DNA of 64,000 bases from Gordonia phthalatica (lineage in GTDB: Bacteria > Actinomycetota > Actinomycetes > Mycobacteriales > Mycobacteriaceae), in NCBI RefSeq assembly GCF_001305675.1, contig NZ_CP011853.1, forward strand, positions 496,001-560,000. The letters run 5' to 3'. Within the stretch, counting starts at the first letter, position 1, and the number at the start of each line of letters is the position of its first letter. Shown here piece by piece: positions 16,182 through 25,323 of this stretch. The translations under genes were made by a program, and so were the position numbers. The notes below the pieces were generated by a model, which did no database searches, had not been told where the DNA came from, and saw only the letters and a program-made list of their open reading frames with translations.

Positions 16182-19066
16182 CACTTCACCTCCGCGGGTG
16201 CCGGCGGGGCCGGCTGTTCGGTCTCCGGGTCGCCGACGTCGAGCCGAGCGCCGAGGCTGCGCAGCACGTCGACCACGAGGCCGACGACGATCAGGTAGAT
16301 GCCGAGGTCGAAGAACAGGGCGGTGACGAGTTTGAAATCGCCGAAGATCGGCAGATGCAGTGCGATGGTGGCCGACGACAGGGCGGGTGCGCCCAACAGG
16401 AGCGAGGTGACGGCGGTGCCCGCGGAGATCAGCAGGCCGATGCCGAGGATGGTGCCCGCCTCGAAGCGCATCACTTCGCCCAGCTCGTAGCGTCCGCCCG
16501 CCAGGTACCGCAGGACCAGCGCGAGCCCCATCACCAGGCCGCCGGCGAAACCGCCGCCCGGAGCATTGTGACCGGCGAAGAAGAAGTAGGCGGACAGCAC
16601 CACCAGGGTCGGGAACACCAGCCGCGTGGTGGCTTCGAGGATCAGCGACCGCTGGTCGGGGTCGCGCATCTCGCTGCCGCGCAGCCAGGTGGTCCGCCCG
16701 TGCGGGGCGCTGTCGCCGTTGCGGTGTTCCGCGAGCTGATCGTCGGTCAGGCGGGGGACCGCACCGAAGCGGCGGCTGCGGAAGAGCATCGACGCGACAC
16801 CGGTCGCTGCGACGATCAGGACCGAGACCTCGCCGAGCGTGTCCCAGGCGCGGATGTCGACGAGCAAGACGTTGACGGCGTTGGCACCGTTGCCGAACTC
16901 GTACGCGGCGTCGGCCAGGTAGACGTGCAGCGGCTCGGTGGAGCGCGCGGCGGCGGCGAACAGACCGATCAGCACCAGCATGGCGCCGAACGCCACCGAG
17001 ATCGCGATGCGGACGGGCCGATGCCCGGTCTTCTGTTTCGGGGTCGCCTCCGACGGCAGCTTCCGCAGCACCAGGACGAAGACGACGAGGGTCAGGCTCT
17101 CGACCAGGAACTGGGTGAGCGCCAGGTCGGGGGCGCCGTACAGCGCGAACAGGGCGCCGCAGCCGTAGCCGGTGACGCCGAGAGCCAGCAGGCCGGCGAG
17201 ACGGTTGCGGAGGAGAGCGGTCGCGACGGCGGCGGCGATCATGATCGCCCCGATCACGACCTCGGAGGCCGTGTTGAATCCCGCGATCCGCAGGCCCTGC
17301 CGGTTGCCGAGGAACAGCACCGTGACCGGCAGCAGCACGGCGGTGGTGAGGATGACGCCCTGGGTGATCGGCAGCGATCCGCGCTGCGTGTTGCGGGTGA
17401 CCCACAGCGAGAGTCGGTCGGCGCTGCGCAGCGACGCGTCGTAGATCCGGTCGGCGTTGAGGCGCGGCGGGCTCACGAACAGGCGCCTGCGGCGGGCACG
17501 GAGGAACAGGAACAGGGCGGAGCCGCCCACCACGACGAGGATCGAGAACACGACCGGAAGCCCGAAGCCGTGCCAGAGGGCCAGGTGCTCGATCTCCTCG
17601 CCGTAGGCGGGCAGGGTCTGCGCATACGGTTCCACCAGGTCGCTGATCCAGCCGGCACCGAACGATGCGACGACACCGGTGATCGCGAGGACGGCGGGCG
17701 GCAGCAGGAACATCGGCACCGGCTGCTCCAACTGGGCGACGGCGCGCGTCGGCAGCGTGCGTACCTTGCGACCGAAGGCGCCCCAGATGAAACGGACCGT
17801 GTAGGCGAAGGTCAGGACGGAGCCGATCAGCAGCACCACGTCGACCACGGACCGCTGCATCGGCGAGAGCGCACCGGTGACCCAGATGCTGCCGAACGCG
17901 GTCTCCTTGCCGACGAAACCGAAGGTGAACGGCAGTCCGGCCATACTGGCGCCGGCGACCGATGCGATCAGCGCAAGGCCCGGCAGCCGGTGTCCGAGGC
18001 GGGCCAGCTTGCGGATGTCGCGGGTGCCGGTGGAGTGGTCGATGATGCCGACCACCATGAACAGGCAGGCCTTGAACATGGCGTGCGCGACGACCATCGC
18101 CAGGCCGGCCATCGCGACGTTCGCGTCGCCGATGCCGACGAGGACGGTGATGAAGCCGAGCTGGGAGACGGTGCCGAACGCGAGGATCAGCTTCAGGTCG
18201 AGTTCGCGCAGGGATCGCCAGCCGCCGAGCACCATGGTCAGCAGGCCCAGGCCGATCACCATCACCTGCCAGCTGACCAGCGGGGCGAAACCGGGGGCCA
18301 GGCGGGCCACCAGGTAGACGCCTGCCTTCACCATGGCGGCGGCGTGCAGGTAGGCGCTGACCGGGGTCGGGGCGGCCATCGCTCCGGGCAGCCAGAAGTG
18401 GAACGGCACGATCGCGGACTTCGACAGGGCGCCGATCAGGATCAGGACCACCGCGATGTCGACGTACACGCCGGCGGTCGGCGGGTTCGCGATCAGATCG
18501 GACAGCAGGTAGCTGCCGGTCCGTTGGCCGAGCATGATGAGGCCGACCAGCATCGCGAGGCCGCCGAAAGTGGTGACCAGCAGCGCCTGCGTGGCGGCGC
18601 GACGCGACGTGGCGCGGACCGCGTAGAAGCCGACGAGCATGAACGACAGGACGGTCGTCGCCTCCCAGAAGACGTACATGACCAGGGTGTTGTCGCTGAC
18701 GACGAGGCCGAACATGGAGCCGGCGAAGGCCACCAGTTCGCCGCCGAAGACGGCGATGCGGCGGCGCATCTCCTCGAAGTAGTTGGCGCAGTAGATCAGG
18801 ACCAGGGTCCCGACCCCCAGAATCAGCACCGACATCACGGCCGCGAGGGTGTCGAACCGCAGGGTGATGTCCATGCTCAGGCTGGGGATCCAGCTGACGA
18901 CTTCGGTTCTCGGGGGTGCGCCGGGCTCGGGCCAGTGGGCGATCACCCAGCCCAGACCGGCGGCCGGTGCCAGCGCCAGAACATAGAACCCGCGGGAGCC
19001 GAGCGTCTTGATGATCGGAGGTGCGATGAGCGCACTGATGAACAGGGCGATCAATACCAGGATCAA
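16181..19066 (-). CDS. mrpA: Mrp Na+/H+ antiporter subunit A fused with subunit B
   Basis: A 961-residue first gene of the operon. The N-terminal 500 residues are NuoL-like (VMYVFWEATTVLSFMLVGFY, SAIVPFHFWLPGAMAAPTPV, GLPFTFGFVGKETAFGS). The middle contains the MbhD/DUF4040 region (YGAPDLALTQFLVESLTLVV). The C-terminal 150 residues are an MrpB domain (FFFAGHNAPGGGFAGGLVMG). The fusion explains why no separate mrpB exists. The complex exchanges cytoplasmic Na+ for H+, serving pH and salt homeostasis. Confidence 0.96.
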   Translation of the reverse strand: MILVLIALFISALIAPPIIKTLGSRGFYVLALAPAAGLGWVIAHWPEPGAPPRTEVVSWIPSLSMDITLRFDTLAAVMSVLILGVGTLVLIYCANYFEEMRRRIAVFGGELVAFAGSMFGLVVSDNTLVMYVFWEATTVLSFMLVGFYAVRATSRRAATQALLVTTFGGLAMLVGLIMLGQRTGSYLLSDLIANPPTAGVYVDIAVVLILIGALSKSAIVPFHFWLPGAMAAPTPVSAYLHAAAMVKAGVYLVARLAPGFAPLVSWQVMVIGLGLLTMVLGGWRSLRELDLKLILAFGTVSQLGFITVLVGIGDANVAMAGLAMVVAHAMFKACLFMVVGIIDHSTGTRDIRKLARLGHRLPGLALIASVAGASMAGLPFTFGFVGKETAFGSIWVTGALSPMQRSVVDVVLLIGSVLTFAYTVRFIWGAFGRKVRTLPTRAVAQLEQPVPMFLLPPAVLAITGVVASFGAGWISDLVEPYAQTLPAYGEEIEHLALWHGFGLPVVFSILVVVGGSALFLFLRARRRRLFVSPPRLNADRIYDASLRSADRLSLWVTRNTQRGSLPITQGVILTTAVLLPVTVLFLGNRQGLRIAGFNTASEVVIGAIMIAAAVATALLRNRLAGLLALGVTGYGCGALFALYGAPDLALTQFLVESLTLVVFVLVLRKLPSEATPKQKTGHRPVRIAISVAFGAMLVLIGLFAAAARSTEPLHVYLADAAYEFGNGANAVNVLLVDIRAWDTLGEVSVLIVAATGVASMLFRSRRFGAVPRLTDDQLAEHRNGDSAPHGRTTWLRGSEMRDPDQRSLILEATTRLVFPTLVVLSAYFFFAGHNAPGGGFAGGLVMGLALVLRYLAGGRYELGEVMRFEAGTILGIGLLISAGTAVTSLLLGAPALSSATIALHLPIFGDFKLVTALFFDLGIYLIVVGLVVDVLRSLGARLDVGDPETEQPAPPAPAEVK

Positions 19067-19149
19067 AATGGCACTCCGACTTGGTGTCGAGGACGGGCGG
19101 GCGGGGTGTCGTGAAGACGAGACGCTGGGTACTACCTTACCGTTTCGGT

Positions 19150-19569
19150 ATGACGCGCATTCGGACCGTATTGACCGCAGTTCTGATCATCCTGTGTGCC
19201 GGGGTGGTTCTGGCGGCCTGCGGATCCGATGACGAACCGGCGTCGGACGGCGTCGCACTGCCGGGCGACTTCCCGTCTCAGGTCCAGCTCGTCGACGGAG
19301 CGGTCCTCACCGCGTCCGGGTCGTCGCCCAAATGGCAGGTGACCGTTCAGGCCCGCGCCTCCGACGGCGATCCGCTCACCGCAGCCGTCACGAAGCTGAC
19401 CGACGCGGGCTTCGAGGAGTCCTCGCGCGTCGACGAGGCCGCAGCCAAGTCGGTGCTGCTCAGCAAGGACCAGGACGGTGGCAAGCAACTGTGGGTCAAC
19501 GTCGGGCTGTCCGCCGACGCGTCGGCCAGCCGGTCGACGGTGATCTACCAGGTGAGTGTGGTCGGCTAG
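19150..19569 (+). CDS. Small lipoprotein of unknown function
   Basis: A 139-residue protein with a clear lipoprotein signal peptide (TVLTAVLIILCAGVVLAAC, lipobox LAAC) and a soluble domain of about 110 residues. That domain includes LPGDFPSQVQLVDGAVLTAS and ends in VIYQVSVV. I do not recognise the domain. The ATG at 19150 is chosen because it places the signal peptide correctly; an earlier in-frame start at 19081 would add 23 basic residues. It is divergent from the mrp operon. Confidence 0.78.
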   Translation: MTRIRTVLTAVLIILCAGVVLAACGSDDEPASDGVALPGDFPSQVQLVDGAVLTASGSSPKWQVTVQARASDGDPLTAAVTKLTDAGFEESSRVDEAAAKSVLLSKDQDGGKQLWVNVGLSADASASRSTVIYQVSVVG

Positions 19570-19679
19570 AGCGGACGGCAGCGGACTGGCAGCGCGCTTC
19601 CAGCCCGCTGTCAGGATTCGCCGGTTCTCTGGGGAGTCGACCGCGGCACTGCGTCGCGGTCGCCACGAGAGGACCCATC

Positions 19680-20186
19680 ATGACCGACCCGAATCAGCCC
19701 GCCCCGAACACTGGTCCGGACGGTGCGAATGAGCCGGCCGACGCAGTTGCCCCCGCTGCCGGAGACCCTGCCGCCGCGGCCCCGGATGCCCCGACGGCGC
19801 CGACCGAGCCGATCGCCGCGCCCGTCGCGCCGGGAGCCGTTGTCCCTCCACCCGTGCCCGTCCCGCAGGCACCCGCCGCGCCCGGTCTGCAGGTGAAGCG
19901 GTCGTGGCTCGTGGCAGGCGCCGGTGTCGGCGCCGTCGGACTGCTCGGCCTCGGCTTCGGGCTGGGCTACATCACCGGTGATCAGACCGGCGGCCACGGC
20001 GAACGCATGTCGCAGCACGAGCGCGGCGAGATGCGCGGATTCACCGGTGAGATGCCGGGCGGTCGGTTCGGCGGAGAACATCGGTGGCTGGTCGTGCCAC
20101 CGAACGGCCAGGACGGTCAGGCCCCGAACCAGCAGCAACCGCAGACCCCCACCCCGGCGCCGTCGACGCCGGGCACGTCGAGCTGA
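19680..20186 (+). CDS. Pro/Ala-rich single-pass membrane protein
   Basis: A 168-residue protein of unknown function. The first 70 residues are an Ala/Pro-rich disordered region. One membrane segment follows (SWLVAGAGVGAVGLLGLGFG, about residues 76-98). The outer part is rich in Gly, His, Glu and Met (GGHGERMSQHERGEMRGFTG), with a Pro/Gln/Thr-rich tail. The ATG at 19680 follows GAGAGGA. The composition resembles actinobacterial cell-envelope or serine-protease-associated proteins, but no domain is identifiable. It converges with the acyl-CoA ligase gene, whose stop lies 4 bases beyond. Confidence 0.7.
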   Translation: MTDPNQPAPNTGPDGANEPADAVAPAAGDPAAAAPDAPTAPTEPIAAPVAPGAVVPPPVPVPQAPAAPGLQVKRSWLVAGAGVGAVGLLGLGFGLGYITGDQTGGHGERMSQHERGEMRGFTGEMPGGRFGGEHRWLVVPPNGQDGQAPNQQQPQTPTPAPSTPGTSS

Positions 20187-20190
20187 GCCG

Positions 20191-21786
20191 TCAGGCTCCG
20201 GCCGCGCCCGCGTGCTCCACGCGCAGCGTCTTCTTGAGAATCTTCCCCGACGGATTCTTCGGGAGCGCGTCGGCGAAGATCACGTACTTGGGACGCTTGT
20301 AGCCCGCGAGCAGGCCTGCGGCGTGCGCGTCCACCTGCTCGCGGGTCAGCGTGACCCCCTCCTTCGGCACGACGACGGCGGTCACCGCCTCGATCCACTT
20401 CGGGTGCGGGACACCGAACACCGCCACTTCGGCGACGCCGTCGAGCAGATAGATCGCCTCCTCCACCTCGCGGGAGGCCACGTTCTCGCCGCCGGTCTTG
20501 ATCATGTCCTTCTTGCGATCCACCACGCTGAGGTAGCCGTCGGCGTCGATGACCCCGAGGTCACCGGAGTGGAACCATCCGTTCCGGAACGCGGCGGCCG
20601 TCTTCTCCTCGTCGTTGTAGTACCCGAGGCAGGCGTGCGGGCTGCGGTGCACGATCTCGCCGACCTCACCGGTCGGCACCGGGTTGTCGTCGTCGTCGAC
20701 CACGATGGTCTCCACGTTCAAGGCCGCGCGGCCCGCCGACCCGGCACGCTCGAACTGCTCGTGCGGCTGCAGGATGGTGGCGAGCGGCGACATCTCGGTC
20801 TGCCCGTAGAAGTTCCACAGCTGGACCTGCGGGAGGCGGCGGCCCATCTCGCGGAGCACCTCCACCGGCATCGCCGAGGCACCGTAGTAGCCCTTGCGCA
20901 GCGACGACAGATCGCGCGTGTCGAAGTCGGGGTGCCGCAGCAGGGAGATCCAGACGGTCGGCGGGCAGAACAGCTTCGTGGCGCCGTGCTTCTCGACCGC
21001 GGCCAGCAGACCGGCGGGTTCGGGGCTCGGCAGGATGATGCTGGTGGCGCCGAGGTAGACGTCCACCGAGAGGAAGCAGTCGAGCTGCGCGCAGTGGTAC
21101 AGCGGCAGCGAGTGGACCTCGATGTCGTCGGCCGTCATGCCGCCGTCGATGATGCACGAGACGTACTGCGAGACCAGCGACTTCGACGACAGCAGGACGC
21201 CCTTCGGGCGTGACTCGGTGCCCGAGGTGAACATCATCCGCAGCGGGTCGTCATCGCCGACGAGGACTGTCGGGGCCGAGCCGTCGTCGTGCGCGATCCA
21301 GTCGGCGACGTCCTCCCAGCCGTCCGGGGCGGTGCCCGCGAGTGCGATGGTCCCGCGGACGACCTCTCCGCGCGACGAGGCGTCGAGCGCCGCACCCACC
21401 GTCCCGGCCAGGGCGTCCTCGGCGATGACGATGCTCGCGCCGGAGTGGTCGAGGATGAAGGCGATCTCGTCGGCGCCGAGACCGAAGTTGATCGGCACCA
21501 GGATCGCGCCCAGGCGGGCAGCCGCGAAGTTCAGGACCGCGAACTGCCAGCAGTTGTGACTGACCAGCGCCACGCGGTCGCCCTTGGCGAGACCTCGCGC
21601 CGCGAGGGCGTTGGCGCATCGATTCGCTGCGTCGTCGAGCTCGGCGAAGGTCAACTCGACGTCGCCGTTGATGATCGCGGTCTTGCCCGGCAGGCGGAGC
21701 GCGGTCCGTCGCAGCAGGTCACCGACGGTGTACGACCGCGCGCCGGCGACGGCCGCCGCGGTCTGCTCGCTGTAACCGGTGGTCAT
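20191..21786 (-). CDS. Fatty-acid/acyl-CoA ligase (AMP-binding, FadD type)
   Basis: ATP-dependent acyl-CoA synthetase of the ANL superfamily, 531 residues. The P-loop reads MMFTSGTESRPKGVLLS, the A5-type motif is LWNFYGQTEMSP, the hinge region is FHSGDLGVIDADGYLSVVDR with RKKDMIKTGGENV, and the C-terminal catalytic Lys lies in LPKNPSGKILKKTLR. The substrate cannot be predicted; acid chain type is open. The ATG at 21786 is preceded by AGGAG at good spacing. A longer frame to 21828 lacks a ribosome site. Confidence 0.93.
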   Translation of the reverse strand: MTTGYSEQTAAAVAGARSYTVGDLLRRTALRLPGKTAIINGDVELTFAELDDAANRCANALAARGLAKGDRVALVSHNCWQFAVLNFAAARLGAILVPINFGLGADEIAFILDHSGASIVIAEDALAGTVGAALDASSRGEVVRGTIALAGTAPDGWEDVADWIAHDDGSAPTVLVGDDDPLRMMFTSGTESRPKGVLLSSKSLVSQYVSCIIDGGMTADDIEVHSLPLYHCAQLDCFLSVDVYLGATSIILPSPEPAGLLAAVEKHGATKLFCPPTVWISLLRHPDFDTRDLSSLRKGYYGASAMPVEVLREMGRRLPQVQLWNFYGQTEMSPLATILQPHEQFERAGSAGRAALNVETIVVDDDDNPVPTGEVGEIVHRSPHACLGYYNDEEKTAAAFRNGWFHSGDLGVIDADGYLSVVDRKKDMIKTGGENVASREVEEAIYLLDGVAEVAVFGVPHPKWIEAVTAVVVPKEGVTLTREQVDAHAAGLLAGYKRPKYVIFADALPKNPSGKILKKTLRVEHAGAAGA

Positions 21787-22097
21787 GGGGATTCTCCTGG
21801 GATCGGACGAAACTACTTGGAACTCCAAGCAATGTATCCGGGGAAGAGGGGGTGTGGGGCGGACTTGCGCATGAAGGCACGGGGCTTGAGCGGTGCATCC
21901 GCGTCGCGCCTAAGGCTCCGGTGTGCGCATCATGTGACGACGTGTAGACATGAGGGACGATTTGCCGGATAACGAATATCGCGAATGGAGCGAAGTTGAG
22001 GGAGTATCTTCTCCTTGCGTGTCTTTGCGTCGATGGGTAGGGTTAGGTCACTACATCCCCCACGCCTCTCGCGGAAGCGCAACTGGGGGATTTTCTT
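21787..22097. promoter_or_regulatory. Intergenic leader between acyl-CoA ligase and Abi_2 gene
   Basis: This 311-bp gap separates divergent genes. It is less GC-rich than its surroundings, with AT-rich patches such as GGATAACGAATATCGCGAATG near 21967. Its right third carries the strong hairpin listed separately. No protein-coding frame is convincing here. It must hold both promoters and possibly a small RNA gene. Confidence 0.4.
22041..22097 (+). ncRNA. Structured leader hairpin of Abi_2 gene, candidate abiF-type RNA
   Basis: Immediately upstream of the Abi_2 start, ATCCCCC (22055-22061) pairs perfectly with GGGGGAT (22085-22091). An inner CGC/GCG stem (22063-22065 and 22077-22079) closes an 11-base loop, and TTTT follows the hairpin. 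The 3' arm GGGGGA is the only Shine-Dalgarno-like stretch before the GTG start at 22098, so the stem could mask it. Alternatively it is the 3' end of a separate small RNA. A conserved RNA motif named abiF is known upstream of Abi_2 genes; identity with it is my inference and not tested. Confidence 0.42.
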
Positions 22098-23072
22098 GTG
22101 TCTGGTGAGCCACGGATCTACGCTAAGCCGGCGCTCGACGAGGCTGCACTGCTCGCCCGGTGGCAGGAGCGCGGTCTGCAGATCTCTGATGAACTGCGGG
22201 CGCAGAGGTATCTGCGGCATATCGGCTACTACCGGCTGTCGGCCTACGTCAGGAGCTTCGAGACCGGAGAACGCGATATCCTTCGCGACGGCACCGAGTT
22301 CAACGACGTGTTGGGTCTGTACGTGTTTGATCGCAGACTGCGCCTGCATGTGCTGGATGCGATCGAACGCGTTGAGATAGGTCTTCGCGCGGCGATCACC
22401 GATCACATGGCGTTGATCGCCGGACCTCATTGGTACGAAGACGGCGTTCACTTCGCGGTTCAGTCGGTGCACGACCGACTCCTCGGGGATGTGGATCGCA
22501 TGCTGACTGATCAACGGAGACGGAGGCCCGAGACAGCGTTGGGCTCGGACAGGTTCGCGTCCGCGCTCGATCACTATGTGGCCACCTTCGACGAGCCGTC
22601 ACGGCCGCCGACGTGGATCGTGTTCGAGGAACTGACTTTCGGGACCACCATGCTGGTCTACGACGTTCTGGCTGATAAGCGTGTCAAGTCTTCGATCGCT
22701 GCATCGCTCGGCGTCGTTCCGCCGGTTCTGTCGTCGTGGCTGAAGAGCTACCAGCGAGTGCGAAACATCTGCGCTCACCACGGGCGACTGTGGAACCGCG
22801 GATTGGGCGTGTATCCCGTACTGCCGAGGTCGCAGTCGATCCGCTGGCTTGTTCAGCCGACGGTGATCACGGCGGAGCCGTGGAGGCGGCAGCGACTGTA
22901 CCCGGTGCTGGTCTCGCTACAGACGATCTTGCACACCATCTCACCGAGCTCGACCTGGGCGCCGCGACTGCGTGACCTGCTCGAGGCCAGCCCTGAAGTG
23001 CCGTTGCGAGGGATGGGAATTCCTGAAGGCTGGTTCACCGATCCGTTCTGGCCGGATGGGTCAACACGGTGA
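22098..23072 (+). CDS. Abi_2 (AbiD/AbiF) family HEPN protein, abortive infection
   Basis: A 324-residue phage-defence type protein. The N-terminal signature is YLRHIGYYRLSAYVRSFETG, followed by LYVFDRRLRLHVLDAIERVE and LRAAITDHMA, all typical of Abi_2. The HEPN RNase motif R-x4-H is present as Arg222-Asn223 ... His227 in VRNICAHHGRLWNR. Proteins of this family are thought to act as toxic RNases or RNA-binding toxins on infection. The gene starts with GTG and stands alone between housekeeping genes with no integrase near. Base use is more AT-rich than the neighbours, consistent with horizontal acquisition. Confidence 0.9.
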   Translation: MSGEPRIYAKPALDEAALLARWQERGLQISDELRAQRYLRHIGYYRLSAYVRSFETGERDILRDGTEFNDVLGLYVFDRRLRLHVLDAIERVEIGLRAAITDHMALIAGPHWYEDGVHFAVQSVHDRLLGDVDRMLTDQRRRRPETALGSDRFASALDHYVATFDEPSRPPTWIVFEELTFGTTMLVYDVLADKRVKSSIAASLGVVPPVLSSWLKSYQRVRNICAHHGRLWNRGLGVYPVLPRSQSIRWLVQPTVITAEPWRRQRLYPVLVSLQTILHTISPSSTWAPRLRDLLEASPEVPLRGMGIPEGWFTDPFWPDGSTR

Positions 23073-23097
23073 TCGTCTGTGTGGCCGCGGTCGGCGA

Positions 23098-25323
23098 CTA
23101 CGACTCCGCCCGTCGCTCCGCGTACGCCGCCAACTCCGCCACCTGCACCGGATCCAACGAGGGACGGACGGTGGCGCGGGCGGTCTCGACGTCGTCGGCG
23201 GTGACGGTGGCGGCGTCGATGTCGCGGCGCATCGCGGCGAGCGCGGCCTCGCGCAGCAGTGCGGAGCAGTCGGCGGCCGAGTAGCCGTCGAGGTCGGCGG
23301 CCAGGTCGACGAGGTCGACCCCCGACAGCGGGACGTTCCGGGCGGCGGCCTTCAGAATCTCGGCACGGGCGTCGGCGTCGGGCGGCGGCACGAAGACCAG
23401 GCGTTCCAGGCGGCCGGGGCGCAGCAGGGCCGGGTCGATCAGGTCGGGCCGGTTGGTGGCGCCCAGGACGACGACGTCGTTCAGGGGCTCCGCGCCGTCC
23501 AGCTCGGTGAGCAGGGCGGCCACCACGCGGTCGGCGACGCCGGAGTCGGTGGAGCCGCCGCGGCGCGGTGCGAGGGCGTCGACCTCGTCGAGGAAGACCA
23601 GCGACGGCGCGCTGGCTCGGGCGCGGGCGAACAGGTCGCGGACCGCACGCTCGGAGGAGCCGACCCACTTGTCGAGCAGCTCGGCGCCCTTGACGCTGTG
23701 CACCGACAGCTTTCCCGAAGCCGCGAGGGCGCGGACGACGAAGGTCTTGCCACACCCGGGCGGACCGTAGAGGAGCACGCCGCGCGGCGGCTCCACGCCC
23801 AGCCGGGTGAAGGTGTCCGGGTGCTGCAGCGGCCACAGCACGGTCTCGGTGAGCGCCTGTCGGGTCTCGACCATGTCGCCGACGTCGTCGAGCGTGATGG
23901 AACCGAGTGCGACGTCGGGGGACTCCAAGCGGGACGCCGGCCGGATCACGGTGAGTGCTTCGACGAGGTCTTCGGTGCGCAGGGCGGCGTCGGTGTCGTC
24001 GCGGGTGGCGCGGGAGGCGGCGCGCAGGGCGGCGTCGCGGGTCAGGGCCGCGAGGTCGGCGGCGACGAAGCCGGGGGTGCGGGAGGCGATCTCGTCCAGA
24101 TCCAGGCGGCCCTGCGTGGGGACCTCGGACAGGATGGCGCCCAGCAGCTTCGCGCGCTGGGGCGCGTCGGGCAGGCCGACGGTCAGTTCCCGGTCGCACA
24201 GATCGGGTTCCCGGACGCGCGGATCCAACTGCCCGGCGTCGGAGGTGGTGGCGATCAGCGCGAGGGAGCCGTTTCCGATGGCGGCGCGGAGGTCGTCGAG
24301 GATCAGCGTGGACACCGGATCGCCGTCGACCGGCAGCAGTTTGTCGACGTCGGTGACGAGGAGGACGCCGCCGCCGGACAGTCGGGCGATAGCGTCCTTC
24401 ACGGCACTGCGACGACCCTCCGCGGCGAGGGCGCCGACCGACGGGCCGTCGACCTCCACCAGCGGCCGCCGCTCGCAGACGGAGCGGACCAGCGTCGCCT
24501 TGCCCGAGCCCGACGGGCCGGACAGCAGCACGCCGAGCCGGGGTTGCGCGCCGAGGGCGCGGAGGACGTCGGGGTTGTCGAGGGTGACGCCCAGCCACTC
24601 GGTCAGGCGGGCGACCTGCGCGTCGACACCGACCAGCTCGGAGACGGGACGGACATGCGCGGGTTCGGCGGCGGGGACCGGCGTCGCCGCGCTCGCATTC
24701 GGCGTCGCAGTGTTCGGTGCCGCGGATTCGGCGGCCTCGGGGATCGGGGCGGACGCGGAGGTCGTAGCGGAGCCCTCCCACAGGACCGCGGTGTTGGTCT
24801 GCACGCTCACCGGTCCCTCGGGAACGGTGGCGACTACGGTGAGCAGCTCGTTGGTCCAGGTGATGCCGACCGACCGCGCGAGCGAGGCGGTGGCCTTGGT
24901 CGAGGCGAACTCGGGGCCCAGTTCGCGGGGCAGCAGGGAGACGGAGTCGCCGACGCTGAGAACCTTGCCCAGCAGTGCGCGACGCAGGGTCGGTTCGGCG
25001 ACCGAGACGCTCGCGAGCCGCGACCCGCGAACGGTGACGCGGGTGGCGCCGTGGACGACGACGGGTGCCACCACCACGGCGCTGTCCTCCCGGATGCCGA
25101 GGTTCGAGAACGTGAGGTCGTCGAGCAGGATCAGCCCGGTCGGCGAGTCCGCGGGAGCTGCGGCGACCACCGCGGACGAGACACGGGCGCCGGTCAGCGA
25201 GACGGCGTCCCACTCGCGCAGCGACAGTGCGGCGAGCACTTCCCGGTGCACCCGGACGATGCCGCGTCGAGAGTCGGCGGCGGAGGTGTTGAGTCGGCCG
25301 GTCAGCGTCAGCGTGGGAGACAT
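23098..25323 (-). CDS. CDC48/VCP-like double AAA+ ATPase (Rv0435c-like)
   Basis: A 741-residue ATPase. The first 200 residues form a Cdc48-N-like domain. The first AAA domain (about 235-450) has an altered Walker A, GPSGSGKATLV, and a Walker B lacking the catalytic Glu (LLVTDVDKLLP). The second AAA domain (about 500-720) is canonical: GPPGCGKTFVV, LVFLDEVDAL, GATNRPDLIDPALLRPGRL. It likely acts as an unfoldase or remodeler whose second ring does the work. Its position next to pssA and psd is conserved in mycobacteria. Its start is 1 base from the pssA stop. Confidence 0.92.
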   Translation of the reverse strand: MSPTLTLTGRLNTSAADSRRGIVRVHREVLAALSLREWDAVSLTGARVSSAVVAAAPADSPTGLILLDDLTFSNLGIREDSAVVVAPVVVHGATRVTVRGSRLASVSVAEPTLRRALLGKVLSVGDSVSLLPRELGPEFASTKATASLARSVGITWTNELLTVVATVPEGPVSVQTNTAVLWEGSATTSASAPIPEAAESAAPNTATPNASAATPVPAAEPAHVRPVSELVGVDAQVARLTEWLGVTLDNPDVLRALGAQPRLGVLLSGPSGSGKATLVRSVCERRPLVEVDGPSVGALAAEGRRSAVKDAIARLSGGGVLLVTDVDKLLPVDGDPVSTLILDDLRAAIGNGSLALIATTSDAGQLDPRVREPDLCDRELTVGLPDAPQRAKLLGAILSEVPTQGRLDLDEIASRTPGFVAADLAALTRDAALRAASRATRDDTDAALRTEDLVEALTVIRPASRLESPDVALGSITLDDVGDMVETRQALTETVLWPLQHPDTFTRLGVEPPRGVLLYGPPGCGKTFVVRALAASGKLSVHSVKGAELLDKWVGSSERAVRDLFARARASAPSLVFLDEVDALAPRRGGSTDSGVADRVVAALLTELDGAEPLNDVVVLGATNRPDLIDPALLRPGRLERLVFVPPPDADARAEILKAAARNVPLSGVDLVDLAADLDGYSAADCSALLREAALAAMRRDIDAATVTADDVETARATVRPSLDPVQVAELAAYAERRAES

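Noticed and set aside
16355..19114. 919-codon open frame opposite mrpA
   Set aside because: Antisense shadow created by high GC at third positions. The opposite strand encodes an unmistakable MrpA/B.
22098..23072. Prophage or integrative element around the Abi_2 gene
   Set aside because: No integrase, tRNA target, direct-repeat ends or phage genes are present on either side.
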